Shown: positions 24,716 to 33,097, numbered from the stretch's first letter. The stretch is DNA of 64,000 nucleotides from Nitratireductor thuwali (GCF_036621415.1 NZ_CP030941.1:2354001-2418000); one strand, 5' to 3'. Numbers and translations are program-made. The notes: generated from the sequence alone by a model not told the origin.

Positions 24716-25623
24716 CCGGCAGCCTCCAGATACATCCAAGGTCCGCCTGCGGGCCAGGATGCCAGCTCTTCTCGCGCCAATACCGGTCCCAGGAACGCCC
24801 GCAGATTGTCGGCGACGTCGATGAGGGAAGCAGGCGCAGCGGCCAGCCGATCACGCGCTAGGAATGCTCGCCACTGGGCGTCCTTCTCGCTGGCAAAGGC
24901 ATCGCTAAGACCGGTGGGCAATTGCTCGGGCCAGGGTGTCCGACGTCGCTCGAAGGTTTTCTGGACGGCGTCTGTGAGAGCCTTGCCTTCGAAAGCGAAC
25001 GTCTGCGAAACCATCCAGAGGTCGTAAAAATCCTTCATTCGGCTGTTGGCAACACCGAGCGAGACGATCGCTTCAGTCTTCTCGGCGATGACCGTTTCAG
25101 GCGGGTAGGCGCGCAGCATCGGTGCCGGGGCGTCCAGCAGGCTGGGGTACTCGATCTCAAGCGCGGCGGGTGTGATTGCGTCACCGAATCCGACATCGAT
25201 CTGGATGGGAATGCGCGCGCCGGCGATCGTTGCGCTGGTTCGCACGCGCACGCCAGCATATTCGGCTTCGTCGCGGATAGGCGCGGCTTCAATGCCATCG
25301 ATATCGAAGACAACGCCGTCGTCAGGCACGATGGCAGAACAGATTGATCGCACACTTTCGGCAATTGCGGCAGGCTCGGGGTCGCCGTGGCCAAGCAGAT
25401 CTAAATCGCGTGTGGGGCGGAACGGATCGTCTCGCCACACTGTGAAAAGCATTGCGCCTTTAAGGACGAACTGCTCGCGATGGTCGGAGACGCTGAGGCG
25501 ATAGAGAAGTCGTTCAAGAGCGTAGCGCGTGAGGAGAATCTGAAAATCCGATTTCTCCGCACGAGCGCGGTCCAACAGGCGGGCGCGCACAGATGCGCCG
25601 ATATTTCGGACTTCACGCGCCAT
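24712..25623 (-). CDS. abiEii: AbiEii/AbiGii-type nucleotidyltransferase toxin
   Basis: A 303-residue DNA polymerase beta-like nucleotidyltransferase. Motif I region VLKGAMLFTVW and RPTRDLDLLG (metal-binding D-x-D) is followed by the MKDFYDLW element characteristic of AbiEii/MenT-type toxins. Homologous toxins modify tRNA acceptor ends and halt growth. The start at 25623 (MAREVRNIGAS) matches the usual family onset; a start at 25644 is possible. It overlaps AbiEi by 11 bp and TIR-APAZ by 4 bp. Neutralised through AbiEi repression, it makes a type IV toxin-antitoxin pair placed ahead of SPARTA. Confidence 0.85.
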   Translation of the reverse strand: MAREVRNIGASVRARLLDRARAEKSDFQILLTRYALERLLYRLSVSDHREQFVLKGAMLFTVWRDDPFRPTRDLDLLGHGDPEPAAIAESVRSICSAIVPDDGVVFDIDGIEAAPIRDEAEYAGVRVRTSATIAGARIPIQIDVGFGDAITPAALEIEYPSLLDAPAPMLRAYPPETVIAEKTEAIVSLGVANSRMKDFYDLWMVSQTFAFEGKALTDAVQKTFERRRTPWPEQLPTGLSDAFASEKDAQWRAFLARDRLAAAPASLIDVADNLRAFLGPVLAREELASWPAGGPWMYLEAAG

Positions 25624-26236
25624 CGGCGACCATCGCTTCGACATAGGGCCGCATCACCGACCAGACGCGGGCGGAGCGTGCGAACTCCCACAATTGGTCA
25701 GGCGTCGCCCGCTTGGTGCGCAGCCCCTCGCGGAGGCCTTCCAGCGCGATGTCGAGTCCGATCTTGTTGCGGTATCGGAAGCAGTCGACGATCGTCTTGG
25801 CCGGCTCGAAGATCGGAACCTCAATTCCATCTATCGAGTGCCGCTTCACACCCTCCTTGAGAGCCTTGCTACCGAACCGCACGAAGCGAATCGGAGGGTA
25901 TTCGACCTTGGGCTTCCATCCGGTCCGCTCAATCGCGATCCACACCGCAGAGGGCATTTGCAGCGTCAGCTCGTGGAATTGCAGTGCAGAGGTGAGGCAG
26001 ATCACGCCTTTGGGCACAAGGGCTGAGGCTTCGGCGAAGCTGCGGCGGGGATCCGGCATTGCGTCGGTAAGCTGATAGAGCCCCCGCGCCACGCGCACCA
26101 CCATACCCTCGCGTACCATGCGGGCGACAGTTTCGGCTCCAATGCCCGCATCGCGCAGATCGCGCATGCGAACGAGCCCCTTTTGTTGGAAGAGGCTTCG
26201 GGCTGTGTCGCGTTGTGTCGTAGCCGCTTGTGACAT
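25613..26236 (-). CDS. abiEi: AbiEi-type antitoxin/transcriptional regulator
   Basis: A 207-residue protein with an N-terminal winged helix (LVRMRDLRDAGIGAETVARM, REGMVVRVARGLYQLTD) and a C-terminal antitoxin domain (LTSALQFHELTLQMPSAVWI, EVPIFEPAKTIVDCFRYRNK, ALEGLREGL). AbiEi proteins bind inverted repeats near their own promoter and shut off the operon. As head of the minus-strand operon it would co-regulate AbiEii, TIR-APAZ and the Argonaute. No long inverted repeat was found in the 132 bp of divergent spacer on its side. Confidence 0.85.
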   Translation of the reverse strand: MSQAATTQRDTARSLFQQKGLVRMRDLRDAGIGAETVARMVREGMVVRVARGLYQLTDAMPDPRRSFAEASALVPKGVICLTSALQFHELTLQMPSAVWIAIERTGWKPKVEYPPIRFVRFGSKALKEGVKRHSIDGIEVPIFEPAKTIVDCFRYRNKIGLDIALEGLREGLRTKRATPDQLWEFARSARVWSVMRPYVEAMVADGA

Positions 26237-26333
26237 TTTCTACGCTCATACGGATAAGTGCAGAGGTTTTATCACAGGTATTGGAGCGCTTCAAATCTCT
26301 TTGAAGGTGTCGGTGGGAAAGAGGGGGGAACAC

Positions 26334-26367
26334 TTGACGAACAAGCAACACAACTATATTGTTGTGT
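26334..26367 (+). promoter_or_regulatory. Promoter with -10-overlapping palindrome, probably leaderless mRNA
   Basis: TTGACG (26334-26339) and TATATT (26355-26360) look like -35 and -10 boxes with a short 15-bp spacer. TATATT is itself the centre of a perfect inverted repeat, ACACAAC (26348-26354) and GTTGTGT (26361-26367). The ATG at 26369 follows at once, so transcription would start at or just before it. Confidence 0.55.
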
Positions 26368-26368
26368 C

Positions 26369-26806
26369 ATGATTCCTGACGTGGATTCCTCGACTGGCTA
26401 CCTTCCTCCAGGCGTGCATGACGCACCGTGGAGCGAGGTCGCCCATCGATTTTGCGGGAACGGCCATCGAACCCGCCTTCTCGGCGGTTTGTTGGCGGCA
26501 CTTCACAATTTGGCTGGTGCAGGGTGCCGGTTGATGCTCCTCGACGGAAGTTTTGTATCGCAGAAGGATTTGCCGGATGACTACGATGGCGCCTGGGACA
26601 CACGCGGGGTCGATCCCTATCGAATTGACCCCGTCTTGCTCGATTTCACGAATGGTCGGGCAGCAATGAAGTCGAAATATCTGGGAGAGCTGTTCCCCGC
26701 GACGGCAATGGCGGCACCGGGGATCCTCTACCGCGACTTTTTCATGACCGATCGAAACGGTGTGGCCAAGGGGGTCATCAACATCGATCTCGGGAGCCTG
26801 CCATGA
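26369..26806 (+). CDS. DUF6932 nucleotidyltransferase-like protein
   Basis: A 145-residue protein matching DUF6932: TGYLPPGVHDAPWSEV, then LLDGSFVSQKDLPDDYDGAW. The G60-S61 followed by D71-Y72-D73 gives the minimal nucleotidyltransferase signature G-S-x(9)-D-x-D. The reaction is unproven. ATG 26369 sits directly behind the palindromic promoter, and there is no Shine-Dalgarno, which fits leaderless start. The stop overlaps the HTH-ImmA gene (ATGA at 26803-26806), so the two look like a paired unit with toxin-antitoxin-like organisation. Confidence 0.72.
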   Translation: MIPDVDSSTGYLPPGVHDAPWSEVAHRFCGNGHRTRLLGGLLAALHNLAGAGCRLMLLDGSFVSQKDLPDDYDGAWDTRGVDPYRIDPVLLDFTNGRAAMKSKYLGELFPATAMAAPGILYRDFFMTDRNGVAKGVINIDLGSLP

Positions 26807-28251
26807 TTACTAATGAACGGCAGTATAGGATCACGCGAAGTGAGGCTGAGAAGTTTCGCGAGACAATTGGCGCGCTTGCTTCGACGCCAGCAAGCGATGA
26901 CGTGCATCCGCGCATCCTACAGGCGGAGCGAGAGGCAATGGAGAGCCAACTCGCTGATCTGGAAGCGGAACTCGCCGAATATGACAGTCTGAAGTCTACA
27001 GATCTGTCCGTGATCAATATCAACTCGTTCGACGGTCTAGCTGAAGGACTGATAAAGGCACGGATTGCTAATGGATTGAGCCAAAAGGCGCTCGCTGAAC
27101 GATTGGGCCTGAAGGAGCAACAGATCCAGCGCTATGAAGCGGAGCGGTATGCCTCTGCCAGCTATCAACGCATGCGCGAGATTGCCGAAGCCCTGGGCCT
27201 GCGTATCCGCAACGAAATCCTGCTTCCAATTGCGCCAAATAGCTTCGAGGGGCTTGTCAGAAAGCTGCGCCAGGTGGGACTCGATCGCGACTTTCTATTG
27301 TCCAGGCTGTTGCCATCGGTGGACGCAGCGCGCGCCAGTGGCGAGGTTGGAAGCGAGGATGATGACTACGCTCTCGCCGTGAAGACGGGCTCCATATTGG
27401 AGCGGGTATTCGGCTGGACACATGAAAATGTGTTTGGTGCGCAAGCGCTTGTTGCCCCGCGTTTTGCTGCGGCGGAGGCACGGTTCAAGATGCCCGCTCA
27501 TCGCGCTCAGGCGGCAACGAGTCTTTACGCGGCCTACGCCAACTATCTGGCCGTTGTTGCTCTTAAGGGTTCTCGTGCATTGCCAAAGTCGGACATTCCG
27601 ACGGATGCTGCGGAAATGCGTCGACGTATTCAGCAAGCATACGGTGCTGTCGACTTGAAAAGCGCACTTTACACCGCCTGGGATATGGGCGTTGTGGTTC
27701 TTCCACTTCACGATCGTGGAACATTCCATGGAGCGTGTTGGCGCTATGATGGGCAGAATGTCGTTGTTCTCAAGCAGACGTCACCACACGAGGCGCGTTG
27801 GCTATTCGATCTCTTGCATGAGTTGTTCCACGCGGGACAACGCCCTGATGCTAAAACGCTCGAAGTGATCGAGTTCGACGAAACCTCGGCTGAACGGCGC
27901 AACTCGGATGAGGAAATCGCGGCAAGTCAGTTTGCCGGTGAGGTTGTACTTGGCGGCAAGGCTGAAACACTGGCCCAGGCCTGCGTGCGTGCCGCTCGGG
28001 GATCTGTTGAGAGGCTCAAGGGTGTCGTGCCTGAAGTTGCAAGAAAACATGGGGTCAGTGTGGGCGCGCTCGCCAACTATCTCGCATTCCGCCTGTCGTG
28101 GCAGGGTGTGAACTGGTGGGGGGCGGCAGCCAATCTTCAGGCGACGGATGGAGATCCTTGGGCAATCGCGCGCGACGTGTTCGTCGAACGCTTTCCCTAT
28201 GACATCGACAACGAGCTCGATCGGCAACTTCTTGATCGGGCGCTTCAGTGA
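26803..28251 (+). CDS. HTH-XRE and ImmA/IrrE metallopeptidase fusion protein
   Basis: A 482-residue protein with a helical N-terminus (residues 1-65), an XRE helix-turn-helix near residues 75-130 (ANGLSQKALAERLGLKEQQI) and a C-terminal ImmA/IrrE zinc protease domain. HELFH (His339, Glu340, His343) is the zinc motif; the third ligand is likely a Glu/Asp in NSDEEIAASQFA. ImmA-type proteases cleave partner repressors to derepress them; fusions with XRE act as combined sensor and repressor. It follows DUF6932 by ATGA overlap and is probably the regulator of the operon through the palindrome at 26348-26367. Confidence 0.75.
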   Translation: MITNERQYRITRSEAEKFRETIGALASTPASDDVHPRILQAEREAMESQLADLEAELAEYDSLKSTDLSVININSFDGLAEGLIKARIANGLSQKALAERLGLKEQQIQRYEAERYASASYQRMREIAEALGLRIRNEILLPIAPNSFEGLVRKLRQVGLDRDFLLSRLLPSVDAARASGEVGSEDDDYALAVKTGSILERVFGWTHENVFGAQALVAPRFAAAEARFKMPAHRAQAATSLYAAYANYLAVVALKGSRALPKSDIPTDAAEMRRRIQQAYGAVDLKSALYTAWDMGVVVLPLHDRGTFHGACWRYDGQNVVVLKQTSPHEARWLFDLLHELFHAGQRPDAKTLEVIEFDETSAERRNSDEEIAASQFAGEVVLGGKAETLAQACVRAARGSVERLKGVVPEVARKHGVSVGALANYLAFRLSWQGVNWWGAAANLQATDGDPWAIARDVFVERFPYDIDNELDRQLLDRALQ

Positions 28252-28259
28252 GAGTTGCT

Positions 28260-28868
28260 ATGACTGAATTTAAGAAGCCCCCGCCGCTTGATATCAAATG
28301 CACCGCGACTGACTGCGAGAACGATCTTCATTGCTTCAAGCAGTTGAAGAAAATGAAGCCGGATGAGCGGGGAAAGTGTCGTGATTGTGGCGCGGATTTG
28401 GTCGACTGGAAGCGAGTGCACCGTCGTGACAAAGCCGACGCGAAGCACACCTTTGCTTCGCTTCAGCATGAACTGATCCGGCACCATTTCTTCCATCTTC
28501 CGGTGGATGATCAAGCAATACGTCACGCCCAGCGTAAGGGGCGGATCCAGCTAAAAGAAGCAGCACGTCACAGGCTCGCAAAATACCTTGCCGTAGCCGA
28601 TCCGCCGCGTGATGGTCGACAAACCCCGATGAAAGGAAATGCAATCTTCTATGCACAACATGCGACAGCGACATGTTGCCGAACGTGCCTCGAATATTGG
28701 CACGCGATCCCGAAAGGCCGTCCGTTGACATCTGAGGAGTTCGACTATTGCGCAGCCCTTGTCGACCTGTTTCTCGATGAAAAGCTTCCCAACCTCGCTG
28801 ACGACCCGATCAAGGTGCCGCGCCGGCTGCCTGAGGTCTTTCCCAAACCGGAAGAGCCCCACAAATGA
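28260..28868 (+). CDS. Cys/His-rich protein of unknown function in the seven-gene operon
   Basis: A 202-residue soluble protein with two clusters of possible zinc ligands: KCTATDC and GKCRDCGADLVDW (residues about 12-45), and ATCCRTCLEYWH near 140, plus the histidine-rich HHFFHLP. I do not recognise the family; zinc-ribbon and DUF4186-like labels were considered without conviction. An upstream GTG at 28248 (MRVA) overlaps the previous stop by 4 bp; ATG 28260 has GAGAG five bases upstream. It overlaps the radical SAM gene (ATGA at 28865-28868) and so is likely made in equal amount with it. Confidence 0.6.
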   Translation: MTEFKKPPPLDIKCTATDCENDLHCFKQLKKMKPDERGKCRDCGADLVDWKRVHRRDKADAKHTFASLQHELIRHHFFHLPVDDQAIRHAQRKGRIQLKEAARHRLAKYLAVADPPRDGRQTPMKGNAIFYAQHATATCCRTCLEYWHAIPKGRPLTSEEFDYCAALVDLFLDEKLPNLADDPIKVPRRLPEVFPKPEEPHK

Positions 28869-29896
28869 AAGCCGCGACCAAATCCATCAACACAAAACGG
28901 TTCGCGTCGCAACTTCGCGACCGAGCGATCGACGTTGAGGGTGGTCGTGTTCTTATCTCGCGGCTTGCGGGCTCAGGACAGGAAGTAGACCTGACGCTCC
29001 CCGCGAACTGCAACGGGTACGGCCGCGTCCGTCATTTTCGGCAAGCGACGGCGGAGGGGTGGCCTGCAAATCCGCTTCCTATTGCACCCGCTTGTCGCGC
29101 GCTCGGGATTACACCCGTTCCCGACCTGATGACAGCTCTGGTGTTTCAGAATGCGGCTTGTGCGTGGCGCTGCTGGTATTGTTTCGTCCCGGATGAGCTT
29201 CTCAACGCCGATCAAAGTCGTTCCAAATGGTTCACCGCTGAGCAGCTCGTCGAGCTTTATGCCCAGATTCCTGATCGACCGCGAATAATAGACCTCTCCG
29301 GTGGTTCACCTGATCTCGTGCCGGAATGGACGCCCTGGATGATGCGCGCGTTAACCGAGAAAGGCCTAGCGGACACGACGTACCTGTGGACGGATGACAA
29401 TCTCAGCACAACTTACCTGTTTGATGCGCTTTCGTCGGAGGATCTTGCGCTCTTGCGTAGGCACAAAAACTACGGTCGCGTTTGCTGCGTCAAAGGGTTC
29501 GATTCCCGGTCCTTCGCTTTCAACACACGTGCGGCGGCGCATGACTACGACCGGCAATTCGAAATCCTGCAACGGGTTATTGACCTTGGGCTTGACGTTT
29601 ATGGCTATGTCACCCTCACATCTCCCTACGAAGACGGAGTGTCTGAAGGCGTATGCGACTTGGTGGATCGTTTGCAATCAATTGACCCCAACTTTCCACT
29701 TCGTGTCATTCCTCTGCGCATCCAAGTCTATGCGCCGGTGGGACAGAGGATTGCCCGCGATACCGATCGTGAAAGGAGCATAGCAGTTCAGGAGCAGGCC
29801 ATCGCGGCTTGGACGGACGAGCTTCATCGTCGTTTTTCGGAGAGCGAGCGCGCCAGATCAATTTGCGATGTTCCGCTCGCGCGGAGGGAAGCATGA
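28865..29896 (+). CDS. Radical SAM enzyme, function unknown
   Basis: A 343-residue radical SAM protein. The cluster-binding motif C99-AWR-C103-WY-C106 fits CX3CX2C, and DLSGGSPDLVPEW follows as the GGE-like S-adenosylmethionine contact. The TIM-barrel continues to about residue 300; no second iron-sulphur motif is obvious. I do not assign it to viperin, QueE or a tRNA methylthiotransferase group. Its stop overlaps the start of the methyltransferase-like gene (29893). The neighbours (Cys-rich protein, methyltransferase-like, ASCH, kinase) suggest nucleoside or nucleic-acid modification. Confidence 0.75.
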   Translation: MKAATKSINTKRFASQLRDRAIDVEGGRVLISRLAGSGQEVDLTLPANCNGYGRVRHFRQATAEGWPANPLPIAPACRALGITPVPDLMTALVFQNAACAWRCWYCFVPDELLNADQSRSKWFTAEQLVELYAQIPDRPRIIDLSGGSPDLVPEWTPWMMRALTEKGLADTTYLWTDDNLSTTYLFDALSSEDLALLRRHKNYGRVCCVKGFDSRSFAFNTRAAAHDYDRQFEILQRVIDLGLDVYGYVTLTSPYEDGVSEGVCDLVDRLQSIDPNFPLRVIPLRIQVYAPVGQRIARDTDRERSIAVQEQAIAAWTDELHRRFSESERARSICDVPLARREA

Positions 29897-31227
29897 AGGT
29901 CGACCGGCGAACAAGGTCACAGAATGCATTTTCTGCGCGGGTAGATGAGCTAACTCATGCCGCTATCCTGGATGGTGCAACGGATTTCCAGGCGCTGTTG
30001 CACCGTCTCGCCAGCGTCTATCCGACTGATCTACTGGCATCGATTGATCGGTTGGCTCGTCGCGGATTGATCCCTCCCGCAGCAGCCGAGTCTTATCGTC
30101 TCCAGGCAAGTCGGAATGGTGCTGGTTCTACAGAGGGCCGCTCGCTGTTGCCGCTTCCGCATCCGTTGGACTTCGAATGGAGGTTCACAGCCGATTCCGC
30201 GCGTGAATTACTCAATCGTACTGCCGGCATGACGCCCGTCGGCGGAGACATTCTTCTGTTTGGGACACCCGGTCTTGCGGTTGAGGCAATGACCCTGCCG
30301 ATCGCTAACAGGATCGCGTTTCTTGCAGAGAACAATGTCGTTACGAGTCGGATCTCAGCCCTAAATGAGGCGACGGGCTCGCCACTGTCCATCGCGTACT
30401 GCGGTGGCGGCCTCCCCATCGAGAGTGCCGACGCCGTCATACTCGATCCGCCTTGGTACCCCGATTTTTTACGGCCGATGCTACTGGCCGCCGCACATGC
30501 TTGCCGCATCGATGGAGTGGTCTTGATCAGCCTGCCTCCGGACGGGACCTGTGCCAGCGCAGAGGTCAACCGGAACTCAGCGATGTTGTTTGCAAAGGGA
30601 CTCGGTTTGGAGGTGCTTGAGCATGATATAAAGGCGGTCTGTTATGAGTCACCCTTCTTTGAGAGAAACTCTTTGGCCGCGGAAGGTATTTTCCCCCCGC
30701 CACATTGGCGGCGGGGCGACATCGTCGTCTTTCGCAAGAAGCAAGCGCCAACACGCCCGGCACTACCCGCCTCGACGCGCCGAAAGGATTGGGTGGAAGT
30801 TGGCATAGGGCGCATGCGGCTCTTTATTCGCGCCAACAGTCAGCCCTTCTCGAACGATCCTAGCCTCGCCTCTATCGTAGAGGGCGATGTGCTGCGATCT
30901 GTGAGCCGGCGCGACCCCCGACGCGCGAAGGCTCAGATTTGGACCACTGGTAACCGCATCTTCCGTTCGGATAATCCACAGCTCTTGCTGGATGCGGCAA
31001 TTACTTGCTCTGGCGAGAGATTGAACTCTGGCGTCCAACCCCCTCTGTGGGGCAGTATCGCGGAACGTGATTCAATTGAAAGAGTTGCCGATCAGCTGCT
31101 GGCCTTGGCGAAGCTAGAGGCACTTGAAGAACAAGGCTATCCGGTAGTGGTGGCGGAGCGGAACGGGACGTGGCGATCGAATACGACACCCTATTGGAGC
31201 AGGTTGAAGGCCACGATTTCTGGCTGA
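29893..31227 (+). CDS. SAM-dependent methyltransferase-like protein with DPPW motif
   Basis: A 444-residue protein. The N-terminal 90 residues look like a small helical (wHTH-like) region. The central Rossmann part has GGDILLFGTPGLAVEAMTLP and ADAVILDPPWYPDFLRPML, whose DPPW (residues 185-188) is the catalytic motif of N6-adenine-type methyltransferases. A C-terminal region of about 170 residues has no known match here. Substrate might be DNA, RNA or a free nucleoside. It overlaps the radical SAM gene by 4 bp and the ASCH gene by up to 58 bp. Confidence 0.6.
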   Translation: MKVDRRTRSQNAFSARVDELTHAAILDGATDFQALLHRLASVYPTDLLASIDRLARRGLIPPAAAESYRLQASRNGAGSTEGRSLLPLPHPLDFEWRFTADSARELLNRTAGMTPVGGDILLFGTPGLAVEAMTLPIANRIAFLAENNVVTSRISALNEATGSPLSIAYCGGGLPIESADAVILDPPWYPDFLRPMLLAAAHACRIDGVVLISLPPDGTCASAEVNRNSAMLFAKGLGLEVLEHDIKAVCYESPFFERNSLAAEGIFPPPHWRRGDIVVFRKKQAPTRPALPASTRRKDWVEVGIGRMRLFIRANSQPFSNDPSLASIVEGDVLRSVSRRDPRRAKAQIWTTGNRIFRSDNPQLLLDAAITCSGERLNSGVQPPLWGSIAERDSIERVADQLLALAKLEALEEQGYPVVVAERNGTWRSNTTPYWSRLKATISG

Positions 31228-31673
31228 GCTACCTTTCGGATGCGCTGCAAGCCACAAGCGGCGTCGGCATCCATCTCGCTATTTTCGCTGAACCCTTTCT
31301 CTCGATGATTCTGTCGGGAGAAAAGACTATTGAATCTCGGTTCAGCCGCAATCGCTGCGCCCCCTACCGCGAAATCAGTGATGGAGACATCATTCTAGCC
31401 AAGGCGGTGGCCGGGCCGGTTCTCGGCATCGCGCTGGCACGACGTGTCTGGTACTATGATCTTGGTACGGAGCCGATAGGTCGTATTCGTGACCGCTTTG
31501 GGGCTGGCATTCGCGCCGACGAAGAGTTTTGGTCGTCACGATCTGACGCGCTGTACGCAACGCTGATCGAACTTGATACGCCGGCAGCGATTGCCCCCGT
31601 AAACTCCAGCAAACGCGATCGGCGCGGTTGGGTAGCATTGCGTTCTAGGCAATTGAGTTTTGATTTCCTATGA
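31170..31673 (+). CDS. ASCH domain protein
   Basis: A 167-residue protein whose central part (residues 35-100) follows the ASCH pattern: HLAIFAEPFLSMILSGEKTIESRFS...YREISDGDIILAKA...VLGIALARRVWYYD. ASCH folds bind RNA or act on modified nucleosides (for example N4-acetylcytidine hydrolases). The start is uncertain: GTG 31170 overlaps the methyltransferase gene by 58 bp; a TTG at 31194 is possible. The stop overlaps the kinase gene (ATGA at 31670). Confidence 0.7.
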   Translation: MAIEYDTLLEQVEGHDFWLSYLSDALQATSGVGIHLAIFAEPFLSMILSGEKTIESRFSRNRCAPYREISDGDIILAKAVAGPVLGIALARRVWYYDLGTEPIGRIRDRFGAGIRADEEFWSSRSDALYATLIELDTPAAIAPVNSSKRDRRGWVALRSRQLSFDFL

Positions 31674-32230
31674 GCCTGCTGCTGTGCTTTTCGGGTCAGA
31701 TCGGAAGCGGCAAATCTTCGGTGAGCGCGGAGGTTGCTTCGGTCCTTGGTTGGGCCCGCGTTGGATTTGGGGAATATCTGCGCAGCGAAATCCAGCGGCT
31801 TGGTGGAGATTCCGGGGCTCGCGAAGCTCTTCAGAAGCTCGGCCAAAAGCGCGTCGAAAGCGATGCAACGAAGTTCTGTCAGGATGTCCTTGACGCTGGG
31901 GGCTTTGTTCCTGGTGATGATTTTGTGGTCGATGGCATTCGCCACGTGAGGATCTTCGATATCCTGACCTCAATCGGCGCGCCATCGCAAGCAAAGCTTC
32001 TATATTTGCACGCACAGGAGACCACGCGTCTCTCACGTATCGGTGCTAGGGACGACGTTCAAGACTTTGCTCGAGCTTCGGTTCACGATGTTGAGGCGGA
32101 GTTGCGCGACGAGTTACCGGAACGAGCAGACGGAATCGTCAACGCGGGCAACTCATTTGAACAGGTCGTTGGCGATTGTCTTAGATTGGTCGAGAATTGG
32201 CGCAGAGAACTGCCTGACAGTCGACGCTAA
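31670..32230 (+). CDS. P-loop NTPase, nucleoside/nucleotide kinase-like
   Basis: A 186-residue protein with Walker A GQIGSGKSS (residues 9-16) and DFVVDGIRHVRIFDIL as a DGxR-type motif of the dNMP/NMP-kinase and dephospho-CoA kinase fold. An LLYLHAQETTRLSRIGARDD segment resembles the lid region. The substrate is unknown; deoxynucleotide kinases of phages have similar length. It is the last gene of the operon, ending 327 bp before the ICE end, and no terminator is obvious. Confidence 0.7.
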   Translation: MSLLLCFSGQIGSGKSSVSAEVASVLGWARVGFGEYLRSEIQRLGGDSGAREALQKLGQKRVESDATKFCQDVLDAGGFVPGDDFVVDGIRHVRIFDILTSIGAPSQAKLLYLHAQETTRLSRIGARDDVQDFARASVHDVEAELRDELPERADGIVNAGNSFEQVVGDCLRLVENWRRELPDSRR

Positions 32231-32345
32231 CGCGCAAAGGATCTGGGGCATCTGACCTCTGCGAGTTATGTTATATGGCGAGTTGAAGCGGCGGTATACG
32301 GCAACCAGTGTTGGTCGCCTGAGAAGTGTTTGTCAGTCCTCCCAA

Positions 32346-32526
32346 TTTGCCAAGTTTAATAGAGAAACCGCCAAGAAAACATCGGACGCTGTTGTGATGA
32401 TCGTTGACGGATGCGAGGACGACGGTTGTGCTCTATGGCACCGCTAGTTGTCATATTTGACGGCTATCACAGACATAGCTGCCAAACTTGGCAGATTGGA
32501 CAGGTTGTTGCCAAACCTTTGCCAGG
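32346..32526. repeat. Cluster of TGCCAA repeats next to the integrase gene
   Basis: GCCAA-containing copies occur at 32346-32354, in the palindrome CTGCCAA-AC-TTGGCAG (32479-32494), at 32508-32516 and, degenerate, at 32518-32526. They lie in the 327-bp non-coding stretch between the kinase and integrase stops, where tyrosine recombinases often have arm-type sites. Nothing else was seen in 32231-32557. Confidence 0.35.
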
Positions 32527-32557
32527 CCGGCGGTCGGACCGCTTAGGTGTCGCCCAC

Positions 32558-33097
32558 CTAAAGCGCTGGACTTGATTCCGTGAGCATTTGTTCGATAGCG
32601 CTTTTCCGGGATTGTCGATCGAGCGTGTAGGTGTTTCGCCTGAACTCGACGCCTTCAAGCAGGGCCTTCACGTAGCCAGAAACCGTGTCCGCAGCCATGA
32701 TCAGTGTGGAGTCGAGCGTGTGGACGTATTTGCTCGTGACCGATCCTTTGGCGTGACCAATCAGGGCGGCGATTGTGATCTCGGTGAAGCCTAGGTCATT
32801 CGCGATGCTCGCGAAACTGTGCCGAAGCACGTGAGGCGTCACGTCCCACAGTGGCGTGTCCTTGAACAGCTTCTTCCAACTCTGCGGGAAGTTGCCGACC
32901 ACATTGTCGATGCCCTGGCCGGGAAAGACGTACGTTCCGGTTCTTTGCGGACGTTCCTTCTCCAGATATTCCACGACCGAAAGGCCCACCGGGCGAACCG
33001 AGGAGCCTTCCTTGCTATCGACCAGCCGCAGACAGCTACCCTCAAGATCGACCTCGCTCCATTTGAGGTTGACGATTTCTCCGCGCCGACACCCGGT
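32558..33097 (-). pseudogene. Tyrosine recombinase/integrase, 5' part removed by IS21 insertion
   Basis: The remaining 179 codons encode the catalytic domain: GCRRGEIVNLKWSEVDLE (first catalytic Arg), TPHVLRHSFASIANDLGF (HxxR), IAALIGHAKGSVTSKYVHTL with the nucleophilic Tyr in KYVH. The N-terminal arm- and core-binding domains, around 200 residues, are absent; the frame continues unbroken to the IS edge at 33097. It is most probably the integrase of the ICE, so the element can no longer excise by itself. Confidence 0.85.

Noticed and set aside
28865..29896. Viperin-type radical SAM antiviral enzyme
   Set aside because: The CX3CX2C motif is shared by all radical SAM proteins, and the rest of the sequence lacks the viperin signature and its typical nucleotide-kinase partner order.
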